This document shows, one piece after another, positions 23,358 through 30,475 of a DNA stretch of 64,000 nucleotides (position 1 is the first letter of the stretch; every line of letters starts with the position of its first letter). This DNA is from UBA5543 sp964464965 (GTDB taxonomy: Bacteria > Bacteroidota > Bacteroidia > Chitinophagales > Chitinophagaceae), in assembly GCA_964464965.1 (NCBI GenBank), contig CAYXHM010000009.1, forward strand, positions 62,001-126,000, read 5' to 3'. The notes beneath the pieces were generated by a model, which made no database searches, had not been told where the DNA came from, and saw only the letters and a list, made by a program, of their open reading frames with translations. Made by a program: the position numbers and the translations under genes.

Positions 23358-23918
23358 TTAATCCCTGTTAAACATATTAAAGCCGTCCATGAGGTTGTTT
23401 GCTTGAAATTTAACTCCTGTATCTCGCATTGCTTCATTTACAAATGAAGTATAAGCAATAGATAATTTATAGGTCTTATCAAGTAAATCTCTATCAACTG
23501 TAATACCTTCCTTATTTTTCGGATGGGTAATTTTATCTCTTTTAAATTTGAGTACCCTGAAATCGGAAAAATTATGGTCTAGGAATTTTCGGTATAAATC
23601 CATCTTATCATGGAATTTACAATGTGCTTTATAAGTCTTTTTGAATTTATCTAAAATTGCATGTCCGTCGTCATAGCCATCGTATGGCTCAAGATAATTC
23701 AGGTAGAACAAATCAGCTTCAACGAGGCTAAAGAACTCTCTAATACAACTTCTTATTAGCTCTGGTGACTTATTCCCAGCTTCAATAGAAGCAATAGTAA
23801 CCCGATACAACTCTAAAAAATCTTTGCCCAATTCATTGTGTAGTAATTGAAATTCGCCCAACCCCTGTATTCTTTTATACGCAGCCTCAAAATCAAACCC
23901 AAAATCTCTATAAGTCAT
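23358..23918 (-). CDS. HEPN-like protein of unknown function (possible toxin or RNase)
   Basis: A 186-residue, almost wholly helical, AT-rich gene product. Residues 55-80 (LIRSCIREFFSLVEADLFYLNYLEP) form an amphipathic helix pair as in HEPN domains, and RDKITHPK at 127-134 is an R-x4-H motif followed by Pro, the form seen in HEPN ribonuclease and abortive-infection families (R127, H132). No signal peptide or membrane segment. It lies 8 bases downstream of a small gene on the same strand, as in a two-gene operon. HEPN assignment is by motif only; a phage or plasmid hypothetical protein is the alternative. Confidence 0.45.
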   Translation of the reverse strand: MTYRDFGFDFEAAYKRIQGLGEFQLLHNELGKDFLELYRVTIASIEAGNKSPELIRSCIREFFSLVEADLFYLNYLEPYDGYDDGHAILDKFKKTYKAHCKFHDKMDLYRKFLDHNFSDFRVLKFKRDKITHPKNKEGITVDRDLLDKTYKLSIAYTSFVNEAMRDTGVKFQANNLMDGFNMFNRD

Positions 23919-23926
23919 ATCTGTTG

Positions 23927-24160
23927 CTATTTTAAGAATTTGCCACTCGCTTCTTTTATTTTGTTGATTGCTATATGTTTGCCCTGTTCAATTATCATAT
24001 CTCTATACTTATTTGTTACAGTGCCTCTAAATGCCTCACAACACGTTTTTACTTCTAACGAAGTAAGCGTTGTAGAAATAATTTCAGGGTGCCTATTGTG
24101 TTCCGAGCACTCAAGATTTTGTAGTTGATTTTTTATTAAATAAAAATCAATTATTGACAT
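23927..24160 (-). CDS. Small Cys/His-containing protein paired with the HEPN-like gene
   Basis: A 77-residue protein. It has C18-x2-H21-x2-H24 (ECSEHNRHP) and C40-C41 (KTCCEAF), which together could hold a zinc ion, and then a basic helical C-terminus (KYRDMIIEQGKHIAINKIKEASGKFLK). It is transcribed first in a two-gene unit with the HEPN-like gene 8 bases downstream. The small-protein-then-HEPN layout fits an antitoxin/toxin or other interacting pair, which is inference. Region is unusually AT-rich, consistent with acquisition by transfer. Confidence 0.5.
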   Translation of the reverse strand: MSIIDFYLIKNQLQNLECSEHNRHPEIISTTLTSLEVKTCCEAFRGTVTNKYRDMIIEQGKHIAINKIKEASGKFLK

Positions 24161-24549
24161 AAAATAATATTTTACTATAAAATTACAGATAAATACTATT
24201 CATAATTCAATAATCAGTAAGAAATATTATGTTTCTAATATTTCTATCGCTTTTTTCTGAACCATATTTTTTTAATTTCATCATCAGAAACATAGGCATG
24301 ATTTTAAAAGCTGTCAAATGATAACCGTATATAAGCAACACTTTCCATAACTAGTAATTCCCCATTGGAGCAAGTCTTTTTGACTTGTGCCAATAAACCA
24401 CGCAATACAACAATTAAATTTGTATAATACCCGATAAACACTTATTTTTGTTGTAGTAAAATGGCATCCAATATGCCATATTTCTTAACCGCCTTTCACC
24501 AACTCCTCTCCAAGGGAGAGGTAGGGTAGAGGGTCTAATTTCCAACATC
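24161..24549. other. AT-rich intergenic region with one REP-like hairpin
   Basis: About 390 bases without a gene. The left part is very AT-rich and should contain the promoter of the minus-strand pair. At 24505-24521, CCTCTCC-AAG-GGAGAGG is followed by the tail TAGGGTAGAGG, a copy of the hairpin-plus-tail repeat seen at 18666. The stretch between 24,200 and 24,480 holds nothing that I recognise. Confidence 0.5.
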
Positions 24550-25494
24550 ATGAACTTTAAACAACAAACCTTCGTCACAGAGTACCTGCGCCACAACAGC
24601 GCCTATACAGCCTACTGCCTGGCTTACAATCCCAAAGATGCCGGTAACTACGACAGCATTATGTCTGCCGCTAACCGCCTGCTCAATCATCCCGAAGTCT
24701 CCGCCGTTATAGATTCTATACTAAGCGGCATCCGCCACGATGTGGAGCAGGAGCTACGCGCAAAGCTAAAAACCGACTTACTGACCACCCAGCGCAAGCG
24801 CGAGATACTGGCCAAAATAGCCACGGGAGAAATGTATGCCGTGCAGGTGTACAAAGGCAAAGATTGTAACCAGTGTACCCAGCACGTAATGCCCACCATC
24901 AACCAGATGCTGAAGGCTATAGACCTAGACAACAGGATGGTGGGACTGTACGCACCCGCGCATGCTCACCACAAACCGCAAACGGTACCTGCACTCAATA
25001 CAGATGTATTGCAGCAGGTAGATAAATTTTTAAAGTCTCTTGGCCTGGCTCCGGAGCAAATAGGAAAGAATGGTGAACGGCAACAAAACACAACAACAGG
25101 AGAACAAGTTCCCCTCTTTACGAAGGAGGGGACAATGACAAACAGCGAAGCCTGTTTGTCATTGGGGGAGGTTGACTCGTGCAGGGAAGAAACCCCCACC
25201 ACTGAAGCGCCTGCCCCCACGCCGGAAAAAACTGTTGAAATCCCAACAAAAGACAACAAAAATGCTGCTGATGCAAATCAAAGTAACGTAGAACAGGAAG
25301 CTTCCTCCTTAGAAGGAGGTGTCGCCGATGCAATCGGTGACGGAGGATGTCCACTCGCGACAGATAAAAGCAATGAAAACCAACAACCCGGCGAAGACTC
25401 GTTGCAACAATCCACAACATTTGTATCGCCCGGCGGGCTCATAAACATCAGGACAAACAGGGATAGCGACGCACAGGGCGGCGCCACTACATAA
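24550..25494 (+). CDS. Orphan terminase-small-subunit-like protein with disordered tail
   Basis: A 314-residue protein. Residues 1-80 (MNFKQQTFVTEYLRHNSAYTAYCLAYNPKDAG..., HPEVSAVIDSILSGIRHDVEQ) match the DNA-binding start of phage terminase small subunits, which recognise cos/pac DNA: a helix-turn-helix with K-Q-x-F-V-x-E-Y-L and A-x-x-A-Y. The second helical part (LLTTQRKREILAKIATGEM) is also terminase-like. The C-terminal half (from about 150) is Thr/Glu/Pro/Asn-rich and disordered, and part of it is encoded by palindromic repeats at 25111-25175 and 25301-25350. No terminase large subunit or other phage gene is near, so it is an orphan or domesticated gene. Function unknown. Confidence 0.65.
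   Translation: MNFKQQTFVTEYLRHNSAYTAYCLAYNPKDAGNYDSIMSAANRLLNHPEVSAVIDSILSGIRHDVEQELRAKLKTDLLTTQRKREILAKIATGEMYAVQVYKGKDCNQCTQHVMPTINQMLKAIDLDNRMVGLYAPAHAHHKPQTVPALNTDVLQQVDKFLKSLGLAPEQIGKNGERQQNTTTGEQVPLFTKEGTMTNSEACLSLGEVDSCREETPTTEAPAPTPEKTVEIPTKDNKNAADANQSNVEQEASSLEGGVADAIGDGGCPLATDKSNENQQPGEDSLQQSTTFVSPGGLINIRTNRDSDAQGGATT
25111..25175. repeat. Palindromic repeat inside a coding sequence, copy 1
   Basis: Hairpin CCCCTC...GAGGGG (25111-25116 with 25126-25131) followed by a perfect 13-bp inverted repeat, CAATGACAAACAG (25133-25145) with CTGTTTGTCATTG (25152-25164), then GGGGAGGTTGA. It encodes about 22 residues of the terminase-like tail. Confidence 0.65.
25301..25350. repeat. Palindromic repeat inside a coding sequence, copy 2
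   Basis: CCTCCTT-AG-AAGGAGG (25304-25319) followed by TCGCCGAT-GCA-ATCGGTGA (25322-25340, one G-T pair) and CGGAGGATGT. It has the same two-hairpin layout as copy 1, 190 bases upstream, and lies in the same gene. Confidence 0.6.
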
Positions 25495-25525
25495 AAAATG
25501 CCCCCGCATAGCAGGGGCACTTTAT
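25490..25525 (-). terminator. Intrinsic terminator of sucC (minus strand)
   Basis: TGCCCC (25499-25504) pairs with GGGGCA (25514-25519). On the minus strand the hairpin is followed by TTTTTT. It separates the convergent terminase-like gene from sucC and may act on both. Confidence 0.75.
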
Positions 25526-25544
25526 ATGTATCGTACTCTAAGTA

Positions 25545-26762
25545 TTAGTTGTTGATGGCGTTTTGCACCGCTGTAGCAGCCTCGCTCAGCAATATGGCCG
25601 ATTGTACTTTCAGGCCTGAGTTGTCGATGATTTCCTTTGCAGCCTCGGCATTGGTGCCCTGCAGGCGTACAATGATAGGGATATTGATATCGCCCATGTT
25701 CTTGTATGCCTCTACCACGCCAGATGCAACACGGTCGCAACGAACGATACCACCGAAGATGTTGATTAGGATAGCCTTAACGTTAGGGTCTTTCATGATA
25801 ATGCGGAAACCGGCTTCAACAGTTTCAGCATTGGCAGTACCACCCACGTCCAGGAAGTTAGCAGGCTCACCACCGGCCAGTTTTATCATATCCATGGTAG
25901 CCATAGCCAGTCCTGCGCCGTTTACCATGCAGCCCACGTTGCCGTCCAGCTTTACATAGTTCAGGTTGTATTCAGCAGCCTCCACTTCAGTAGGGTCTTC
26001 TTCGTTTTTATCGCGCATATCAGCCAGGTCCGGGTGGCGCATCAGCGCGTTATCGTCCAGGCTCATTTTGCAGTCAACAGCTATTATCTTGTCGTCTGCA
26101 GATTTGAACAACGGGTTGATTTCAAGCATGGCACAGTCCAGCTCTACATATGCGTTGTACAGGTTGGTAACGAACTTAACACAGTTTTTAAACGCAGTGC
26201 CGCTCAGGCCCAGGTTAAAGGCAATCTTACGCGCCTGGAAACCCTGCAATGGCATATTCGGGGCAACCCATTCTTTAAATATTTTATCAGGAGTATTATG
26301 AGCAACTTCTTCAATATCCATACCGCCTTCCGTGCTGTACATGATCACGTTCTGCTTCTTGGTACGGTCCAGCAGTATAGACAGGTAAAACTCCTGGCGC
26401 TCGCTGGGGCCATCGTAGTACATGTCATATGCTACATACAGTTTGTTCACCACTTTGCCCGCATCGCCGGTTTGTATGGTTACAAGGGTATTGCCTATTA
26501 TGTTTTTGGCTACTTTCTCTATATCATCAGCGCTTTTCACTACCTGCACGCCATGTTGCTCGGGTGTTTCTTTCATAGTGCCTTTACCACGGCCACCGGC
26601 GTGTATCTGTGCTTTTACCACTACAAACTTGCTGCCGCTGTCTGTAGCTATTTGCTTGTAAGCGTTTACAGCTTCGGTTACATTGCCAACTGCCATACCG
26701 TCCTGTACAGGAACCTGGTAGCGTTTCAAAAGTTCTTTTGCCTGATATTCGTGCAGATTCAT
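25545..26762 (-). CDS. sucC: Succinyl-CoA synthetase beta subunit
   Basis: The ADP-forming beta chain of succinyl-CoA synthetase, a TCA-cycle enzyme that couples succinyl-CoA cleavage to nucleotide triphosphate synthesis together with SucD. The start MNLHEYQAKELLKRYQVPV is the canonical ATP-grasp N-terminus. VKAQIHAGGRGKG is near residues 49-61. The C-terminal CoA-ligase domain has LDVGGTANAETVEAGFRI and INIFGGIVRCDRVA. Length (405 aa) is slightly above the usual 388-398, with a lengthened loop in the middle. No sucD lies next to it, as is common in Bacteroidota. A TATCTTCG box (one mismatch to TAnnTTTG) lies at 26800-26793. Confidence 0.95.
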   Translation of the reverse strand: MNLHEYQAKELLKRYQVPVQDGMAVGNVTEAVNAYKQIATDSGSKFVVVKAQIHAGGRGKGTMKETPEQHGVQVVKSADDIEKVAKNIIGNTLVTIQTGDAGKVVNKLYVAYDMYYDGPSERQEFYLSILLDRTKKQNVIMYSTEGGMDIEEVAHNTPDKIFKEWVAPNMPLQGFQARKIAFNLGLSGTAFKNCVKFVTNLYNAYVELDCAMLEINPLFKSADDKIIAVDCKMSLDDNALMRHPDLADMRDKNEEDPTEVEAAEYNLNYVKLDGNVGCMVNGAGLAMATMDMIKLAGGEPANFLDVGGTANAETVEAGFRIIMKDPNVKAILINIFGGIVRCDRVASGVVEAYKNMGDINIPIIVRLQGTNAEAAKEIIDNSGLKVQSAILLSEAATAVQNAINN

Positions 26763-26846
26763 AATATCTGAATGTTTTTAAAAAATACGGGGCGAAGATA
26801 GCGGAAAATATGCAGCTATTATAGCAAAATTTGCTTGCATGAAGAA

Positions 26847-27767
26847 TCAGAATAATGTGTTGGACTCTGGAGGTTTTGGGGAAGAATCGTTAAGCAAAAC
26901 AGGCGGCGTCAGGTCTGTACCGCAGTGCTTGTTCAGTTGCTCTATCAGGTACTTTATCAGTTCGGGGCTGTGCAGCTCTTCGTGCTGGTGCATAAAGAAG
27001 TAGCAGGTTTTCAACCCTTGTTCCATCCAACTCTTTATGCGCTGCACCCAGTCGTCTATACGGGTGTAGTCTGTAGGGTGCAGGCTGTTGCCTACAAAGC
27101 GTATGAAGCACTCATTGGTAGAAAGGCACATGTGTACACAGTCCCTGCGGCCCGATGCATCGGTAATGATGGTGCCGCGCTTTTGCTCTTTTAAAAATTG
27201 ATACAGTTCTTTATTATATCCGCCTATATACCAGTCAGGATGCCTTAACTCCACAAACATATCCAGGTCTTTCGGAAAGCGTTCTATAAACCCGTGAAGC
27301 GCATCCATTTGCTTGGGACTCATCTGCGGGTGCGGCATCAGGAATATCGGCCCGAGGTTCTCTTTAAATTCTGTTATAGCCTCCAGGAATTTGCCTGTTT
27401 CAAACTCAACGTTCTTCAGGCGTTTTAGGTGGGTGATGGTATTGGTGAACTTCGGGCAAAACAAAAAGTCCTTCGGCACCTTGCTCTTCCACTGCCATAC
27501 ATCGCTGGGGAAGGGCATCTTGTAAAATACGGCGTTGAACTCTATGCAGTTAAAGATACGGGCATAGTGCTCCAGGAAGTCCTTAGGTTTTGTCTTCTTG
27601 GGATATAGCTTTCCCACCCAGTCTGCCCGGCCCCATTTTGCGCATCCTATGTAGAACTTGGTCTTGTTTTTCAATGGGTGCAGCACCTTGGTGGTTTCAG
27701 GCGGGTCGGGTGGAAGAATGAAATCTACCTGCTCCAGTTCTTCGTGTGTTACCTTTCCAAAATCCAT
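26847..27767 (-). CDS. DUF72 (YecE-like) protein
   Basis: A 306-residue TIM-barrel-type protein of the DUF72 family. Recognisable parts are FYIGCAKWGRADWVGKLYP (near 38-56), the FNCIEFNAVFYKMP block, VPKDFLFCPKFTNTITHLKRL, the loop FVELRHPDWY, and CFIRFVGN near the C-terminus. The N-terminus carries about 35 extra residues before the barrel. The biochemical function of DUF72 is not established. It stands alone on the minus strand, 86 bases before the divergent prmC. Confidence 0.88.
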   Translation of the reverse strand: MDFGKVTHEELEQVDFILPPDPPETTKVLHPLKNKTKFYIGCAKWGRADWVGKLYPKKTKPKDFLEHYARIFNCIEFNAVFYKMPFPSDVWQWKSKVPKDFLFCPKFTNTITHLKRLKNVEFETGKFLEAITEFKENLGPIFLMPHPQMSPKQMDALHGFIERFPKDLDMFVELRHPDWYIGGYNKELYQFLKEQKRGTIITDASGRRDCVHMCLSTNECFIRFVGNSLHPTDYTRIDDWVQRIKSWMEQGLKTCYFFMHQHEELHSPELIKYLIEQLNKHCGTDLTPPVLLNDSSPKPPESNTLF

Positions 27768-27853
27768 AGTATGAAGATAAGAAAGAATGTTTATTCACCG
27801 GCAAATGGGGATTGTGCTAACCCATCATAGCCATTACACACTATCTTTACCCT

Positions 27854-28705
27854 ATGTATTCATACGCTTCTGCATTTTCAGATTTATCTGTCGCCTTGCA
27901 AACCATTTACGATGCGCGTGAGGGGGCTTCTATTGCGCACGAGGTGTTAGAGCATATAACAGGTACCACCCGCCTGCAGCGCATTACTGATAAGGATAAG
28001 CAACTTACAGCAGGGCAACAGGGCGAACTTGATAGAATGAAAGAGCTGTTGCTCAAGGGTACACCTCTGCAATATGTATTGGGCACAGCCTGGTTTATGG
28101 GCAGGGAGTTTATTGTGAATGAACATGTACTGATACCCCGCCCTGAAACTGAAGAACTGGTACAATGGATTGCAGAAGACTGGAAGGGTAAGCTTCCGTC
28201 TGTATTAGATATAGGGTCGGGCAGTGGGTGCATACCGGTATCAGTAAAACGGTTGCTGGCTGATGCAGTAGTTACGTCAATTGATGTGAGCGATGGTGCT
28301 ATAGGCGTTGCTATGATGAATGCTGTGCGGCTTGATGCAAACGTTAGCTTCAGACAGCTTGATTTCCTGGATAAAAGCAAGTGGCATGAGCTGCCGTCTT
28401 ACGATGTAATAGTGTCCAATCCGCCATATATACCGGAAACGGAGCGCGAGAGCCTGCATACCAATGTGCGGGATTTTGAGCCTCACCTGGCCCTGTTCGT
28501 CCCGGGCAATGATGCCCTGCTGTTTTACAGGAATATAGCTGAATTCGGGCTTACACACTTAAATGAGGGTGGTGCTATCTATTGCGAACTGCATGTTGAC
28601 TATGCCATGCAAACCATGGAGCTTTTTAAAGCAATAGGGTATGCCTATGCAATGGTAAAACAGGATATACACGGCAACTTCCGTATGCTGAAGGCACAAA
28701 AATAA
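27854..28705 (+). CDS. prmC: Release factor glutamine methyltransferase PrmC
   Basis: PrmC (HemK) methylates the Gln of the GGQ motif in release factors RF1 and RF2, increasing termination efficiency. The 283-residue protein has an N-terminal helical domain, then the Rossmann SAM-binding motif LDIGSGSGCIPVSVKR (118-133), and the catalytic motif NPPYIPE (189-195) that binds the target Gln. LIPRPETEELVQW (93-105) is the typical linker. A TATCTTTA box lies 4 bases before the ATG, hinting at a leaderless message. A terminator follows the stop. Confidence 0.95.
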   Translation: MYSYASAFSDLSVALQTIYDAREGASIAHEVLEHITGTTRLQRITDKDKQLTAGQQGELDRMKELLLKGTPLQYVLGTAWFMGREFIVNEHVLIPRPETEELVQWIAEDWKGKLPSVLDIGSGSGCIPVSVKRLLADAVVTSIDVSDGAIGVAMMNAVRLDANVSFRQLDFLDKSKWHELPSYDVIVSNPPYIPETERESLHTNVRDFEPHLALFVPGNDALLFYRNIAEFGLTHLNEGGAIYCELHVDYAMQTMELFKAIGYAYAMVKQDIHGNFRMLKAQK

Positions 28706-28729
28706 AGGGCCGCGATTGCAGCCCTTTAT
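28702..28729. terminator. Bidirectional terminator between prmC and the PhaE-like gene
   Basis: ATAAAGGGC (28702-28710) pairs with GCCCTTTAT (28721-28729) around a 10-base loop with a further GC/GC pairing. A-rich and T-rich flanks serve both convergent genes. Confidence 0.7.
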
Positions 28730-28753
28730 AAATATTACACGAAACCTTATTTA

Positions 28754-30214
28754 CTATTTCTTAGCAGTTTTGCTTGCAGCAGCAGGGGTGCTTGCTTTTT
28801 CAGTAGTGTTGTTGGCTTCTACTGCTTTTTCCAGCTCACGTACTTGCTTTTTCAGGTCGTAGATGGTTTTGTACATCTCGTCCATTTCGCTGCGTGTAGC
28901 TACCGGTATAGCAGACATGCTTTTTTCCAGTTGTTTTTCAACGTCTTTGCGCAGTGTCAGTTGCATAGCGTTTACTTCTGCCATCTTCTGGCTGTATTCT
29001 TCGCTTTCAAACAATTCTACAAAAGTTTTGTCACCAATGTTCAGCCACTCCTGGTACACAGTCATCATACTGTTTATCTCGTCGCCGCTTTCTATCTTCT
29101 TAGCTATATGTGCAGCCAGGTTGTCCATTACTTTAGTACCCTGGTTGTAAACCATGTGCTGAAGCTCAGCATTTTTGATATTGTATATAACCATGCGGTT
29201 AGCTATATCGCTCCACTCAGTCATAGTTTTTGTATGCTGGTTTGGCGATACCATTTTGCTGAATGGTGCGGCAGCGTCGCTTATCATTTTGGTAAATGAT
29301 GTGTAGTTGTTCAGCATCGTGTTGAATGTTTCAGATGAAGAAGGCATCATGCTGTTCATCATATCACGCATCTGCTGGAACTGTGCCATATTGCCCATGC
29401 CCATTTTACCAAAGTTATCCTGCATCATTTTACTCATGTTCTGCATGTACTCGCGGCTTTGCTCCGGCATAAAACCAAAGTATTTATCCATCATGTCTTT
29501 GTACATAGCAGGATTAGCATATTGCTTAAACATTTCAGTATTGAATGTTTTGTCCTGGATAGATTTCCAGAAAGGCATCCACATTTCAGAAAAACGGGTG
29601 AAAGCTTCAGAAACATTTACCATGTTACGGAAAGCATCCTGTGTAGTGCCATTCTGCATATCTTTCTGCAGGGTAGAAAAACTGTTGTTCAGCATTTCAT
29701 AATATTGGTTGAACATGCCTGTCCAGTTTTCATTGGTCTTTTTCCATGCGTCTGCGTTAAACGGGTTCATAGACTGGAATTTGTTCATCATATCGTTCCA
29801 CTGTGCAGCCTGGTTCATTCCTGTAGTCCAGTTGTTGGTCATGTTATTCCACATAGCCATAGGGTCGTTAGATGTAGATTGTGTGCTGTTTTTCATGTGG
29901 TTCATGTTCATTTCCCACATTTGCTTAGCCCAGTTCATTTGTGTATTGAACCAACCCTGGTAAAATTCATTCATTTTACTCATGTTGTCCTGACCATTAT
30001 TGGTCATATTAGTTGCTTTTTCTTTAGCTGTAGTAAATATATTGTTTTGGCTATCCAACCAGTTTTTGTACCACTCACTACCTTTTTCTACAGTTTCTTT
30101 CACAACATTGTTGCCGTTTGCAAACTTTTTAGATTGCTCAGTTACTGTTTCCAGCATTTGCTTTTGCGCATCTACCATTGTCTCGACAAAATTTTTGCTG
30201 TCTTTGTTAGCCAT
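28754..30214 (-). CDS. PhaE-like (class III PHA synthase subunit E) / phasin-like protein
   Basis: A 486-residue, helical, Met/Asn/Gln-rich protein. Residues 1-80 look like a phasin (TMVDAQKQMLETVTEQSKKFA..., EWYKNWLDSQNN). The repeated WNxMxNxWxxGMNQ-type segments at 110-180 have the amphipathic character of granule-binding proteins. The C-terminus, from about 390, matches PhaE: the TFVELFESEEYSQKMAEVNAM segment, then PVATRSEMDEMYKTIYDLKKQVRELE, where PhaE proteins carry a conserved P-T-R-x-E-x-D-x-x-x-x-x-x-x-L-x-x-x-V-R-x-L block. PhaE partners PhaC in polymerising hydroxyacyl-CoA. No phaC is seen in the window, so the partner is elsewhere or the protein works alone as a granule protein. 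Basic Ala/Lys-rich tail. Confidence 0.6.
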   Translation of the reverse strand: MANKDSKNFVETMVDAQKQMLETVTEQSKKFANGNNVVKETVEKGSEWYKNWLDSQNNIFTTAKEKATNMTNNGQDNMSKMNEFYQGWFNTQMNWAKQMWEMNMNHMKNSTQSTSNDPMAMWNNMTNNWTTGMNQAAQWNDMMNKFQSMNPFNADAWKKTNENWTGMFNQYYEMLNNSFSTLQKDMQNGTTQDAFRNMVNVSEAFTRFSEMWMPFWKSIQDKTFNTEMFKQYANPAMYKDMMDKYFGFMPEQSREYMQNMSKMMQDNFGKMGMGNMAQFQQMRDMMNSMMPSSSETFNTMLNNYTSFTKMISDAAAPFSKMVSPNQHTKTMTEWSDIANRMVIYNIKNAELQHMVYNQGTKVMDNLAAHIAKKIESGDEINSMMTVYQEWLNIGDKTFVELFESEEYSQKMAEVNAMQLTLRKDVEKQLEKSMSAIPVATRSEMDEMYKTIYDLKKQVRELEKAVEANNTTEKASTPAAASKTAKK

Positions 30215-30339
30215 TTTATTTGTTTTTATTTATAAAGTATTTATAATTGTAGTCTGCTTTACAAAGGTGATGTTATATCACTAATCCCAAGCAGACAAAT
30301 TGTTAAGTTTATATTATTATAATCTTCCTTTTGACGGCG

Positions 30340-30368
30340 CAAAGGTATGTAGATTTTCCCTAAAACAA
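30340..30368 (-). promoter_or_regulatory. Promoter of the PhaE-like gene
   Basis: On the minus strand: TTG at 30368-30366, 18-base spacer, TACCTTTG at 30347-30340. The start codon at 30214 lies about 125 bases downstream, giving a long leader of unknown role. Confidence 0.6.
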
Positions 30369-30425
30369 TCATAATTGTAAAATTTCTTTAACCTGTAGAG
30401 GTGGGAAATCTGTATTAAAACAGCA

Positions 30426-30459
30426 AAATGCCCATCCTGTTGTGACAAGACGGGCATTT
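30426..30459 (-). terminator. Terminator of the acyl-CoA dehydrogenase gene
   Basis: AAATGCCC (30426-30433) pairs with GGGCATTT (30452-30459), with additional internal pairs. On the minus strand the hairpin is followed by the T-rich sequence from the AACAGC-AAAA stretch, so it can end the transcript that comes from the dehydrogenase gene at 30476. Confidence 0.55.
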
Positions 30460-30475
30460 GTTAACGTAGTTTTTA

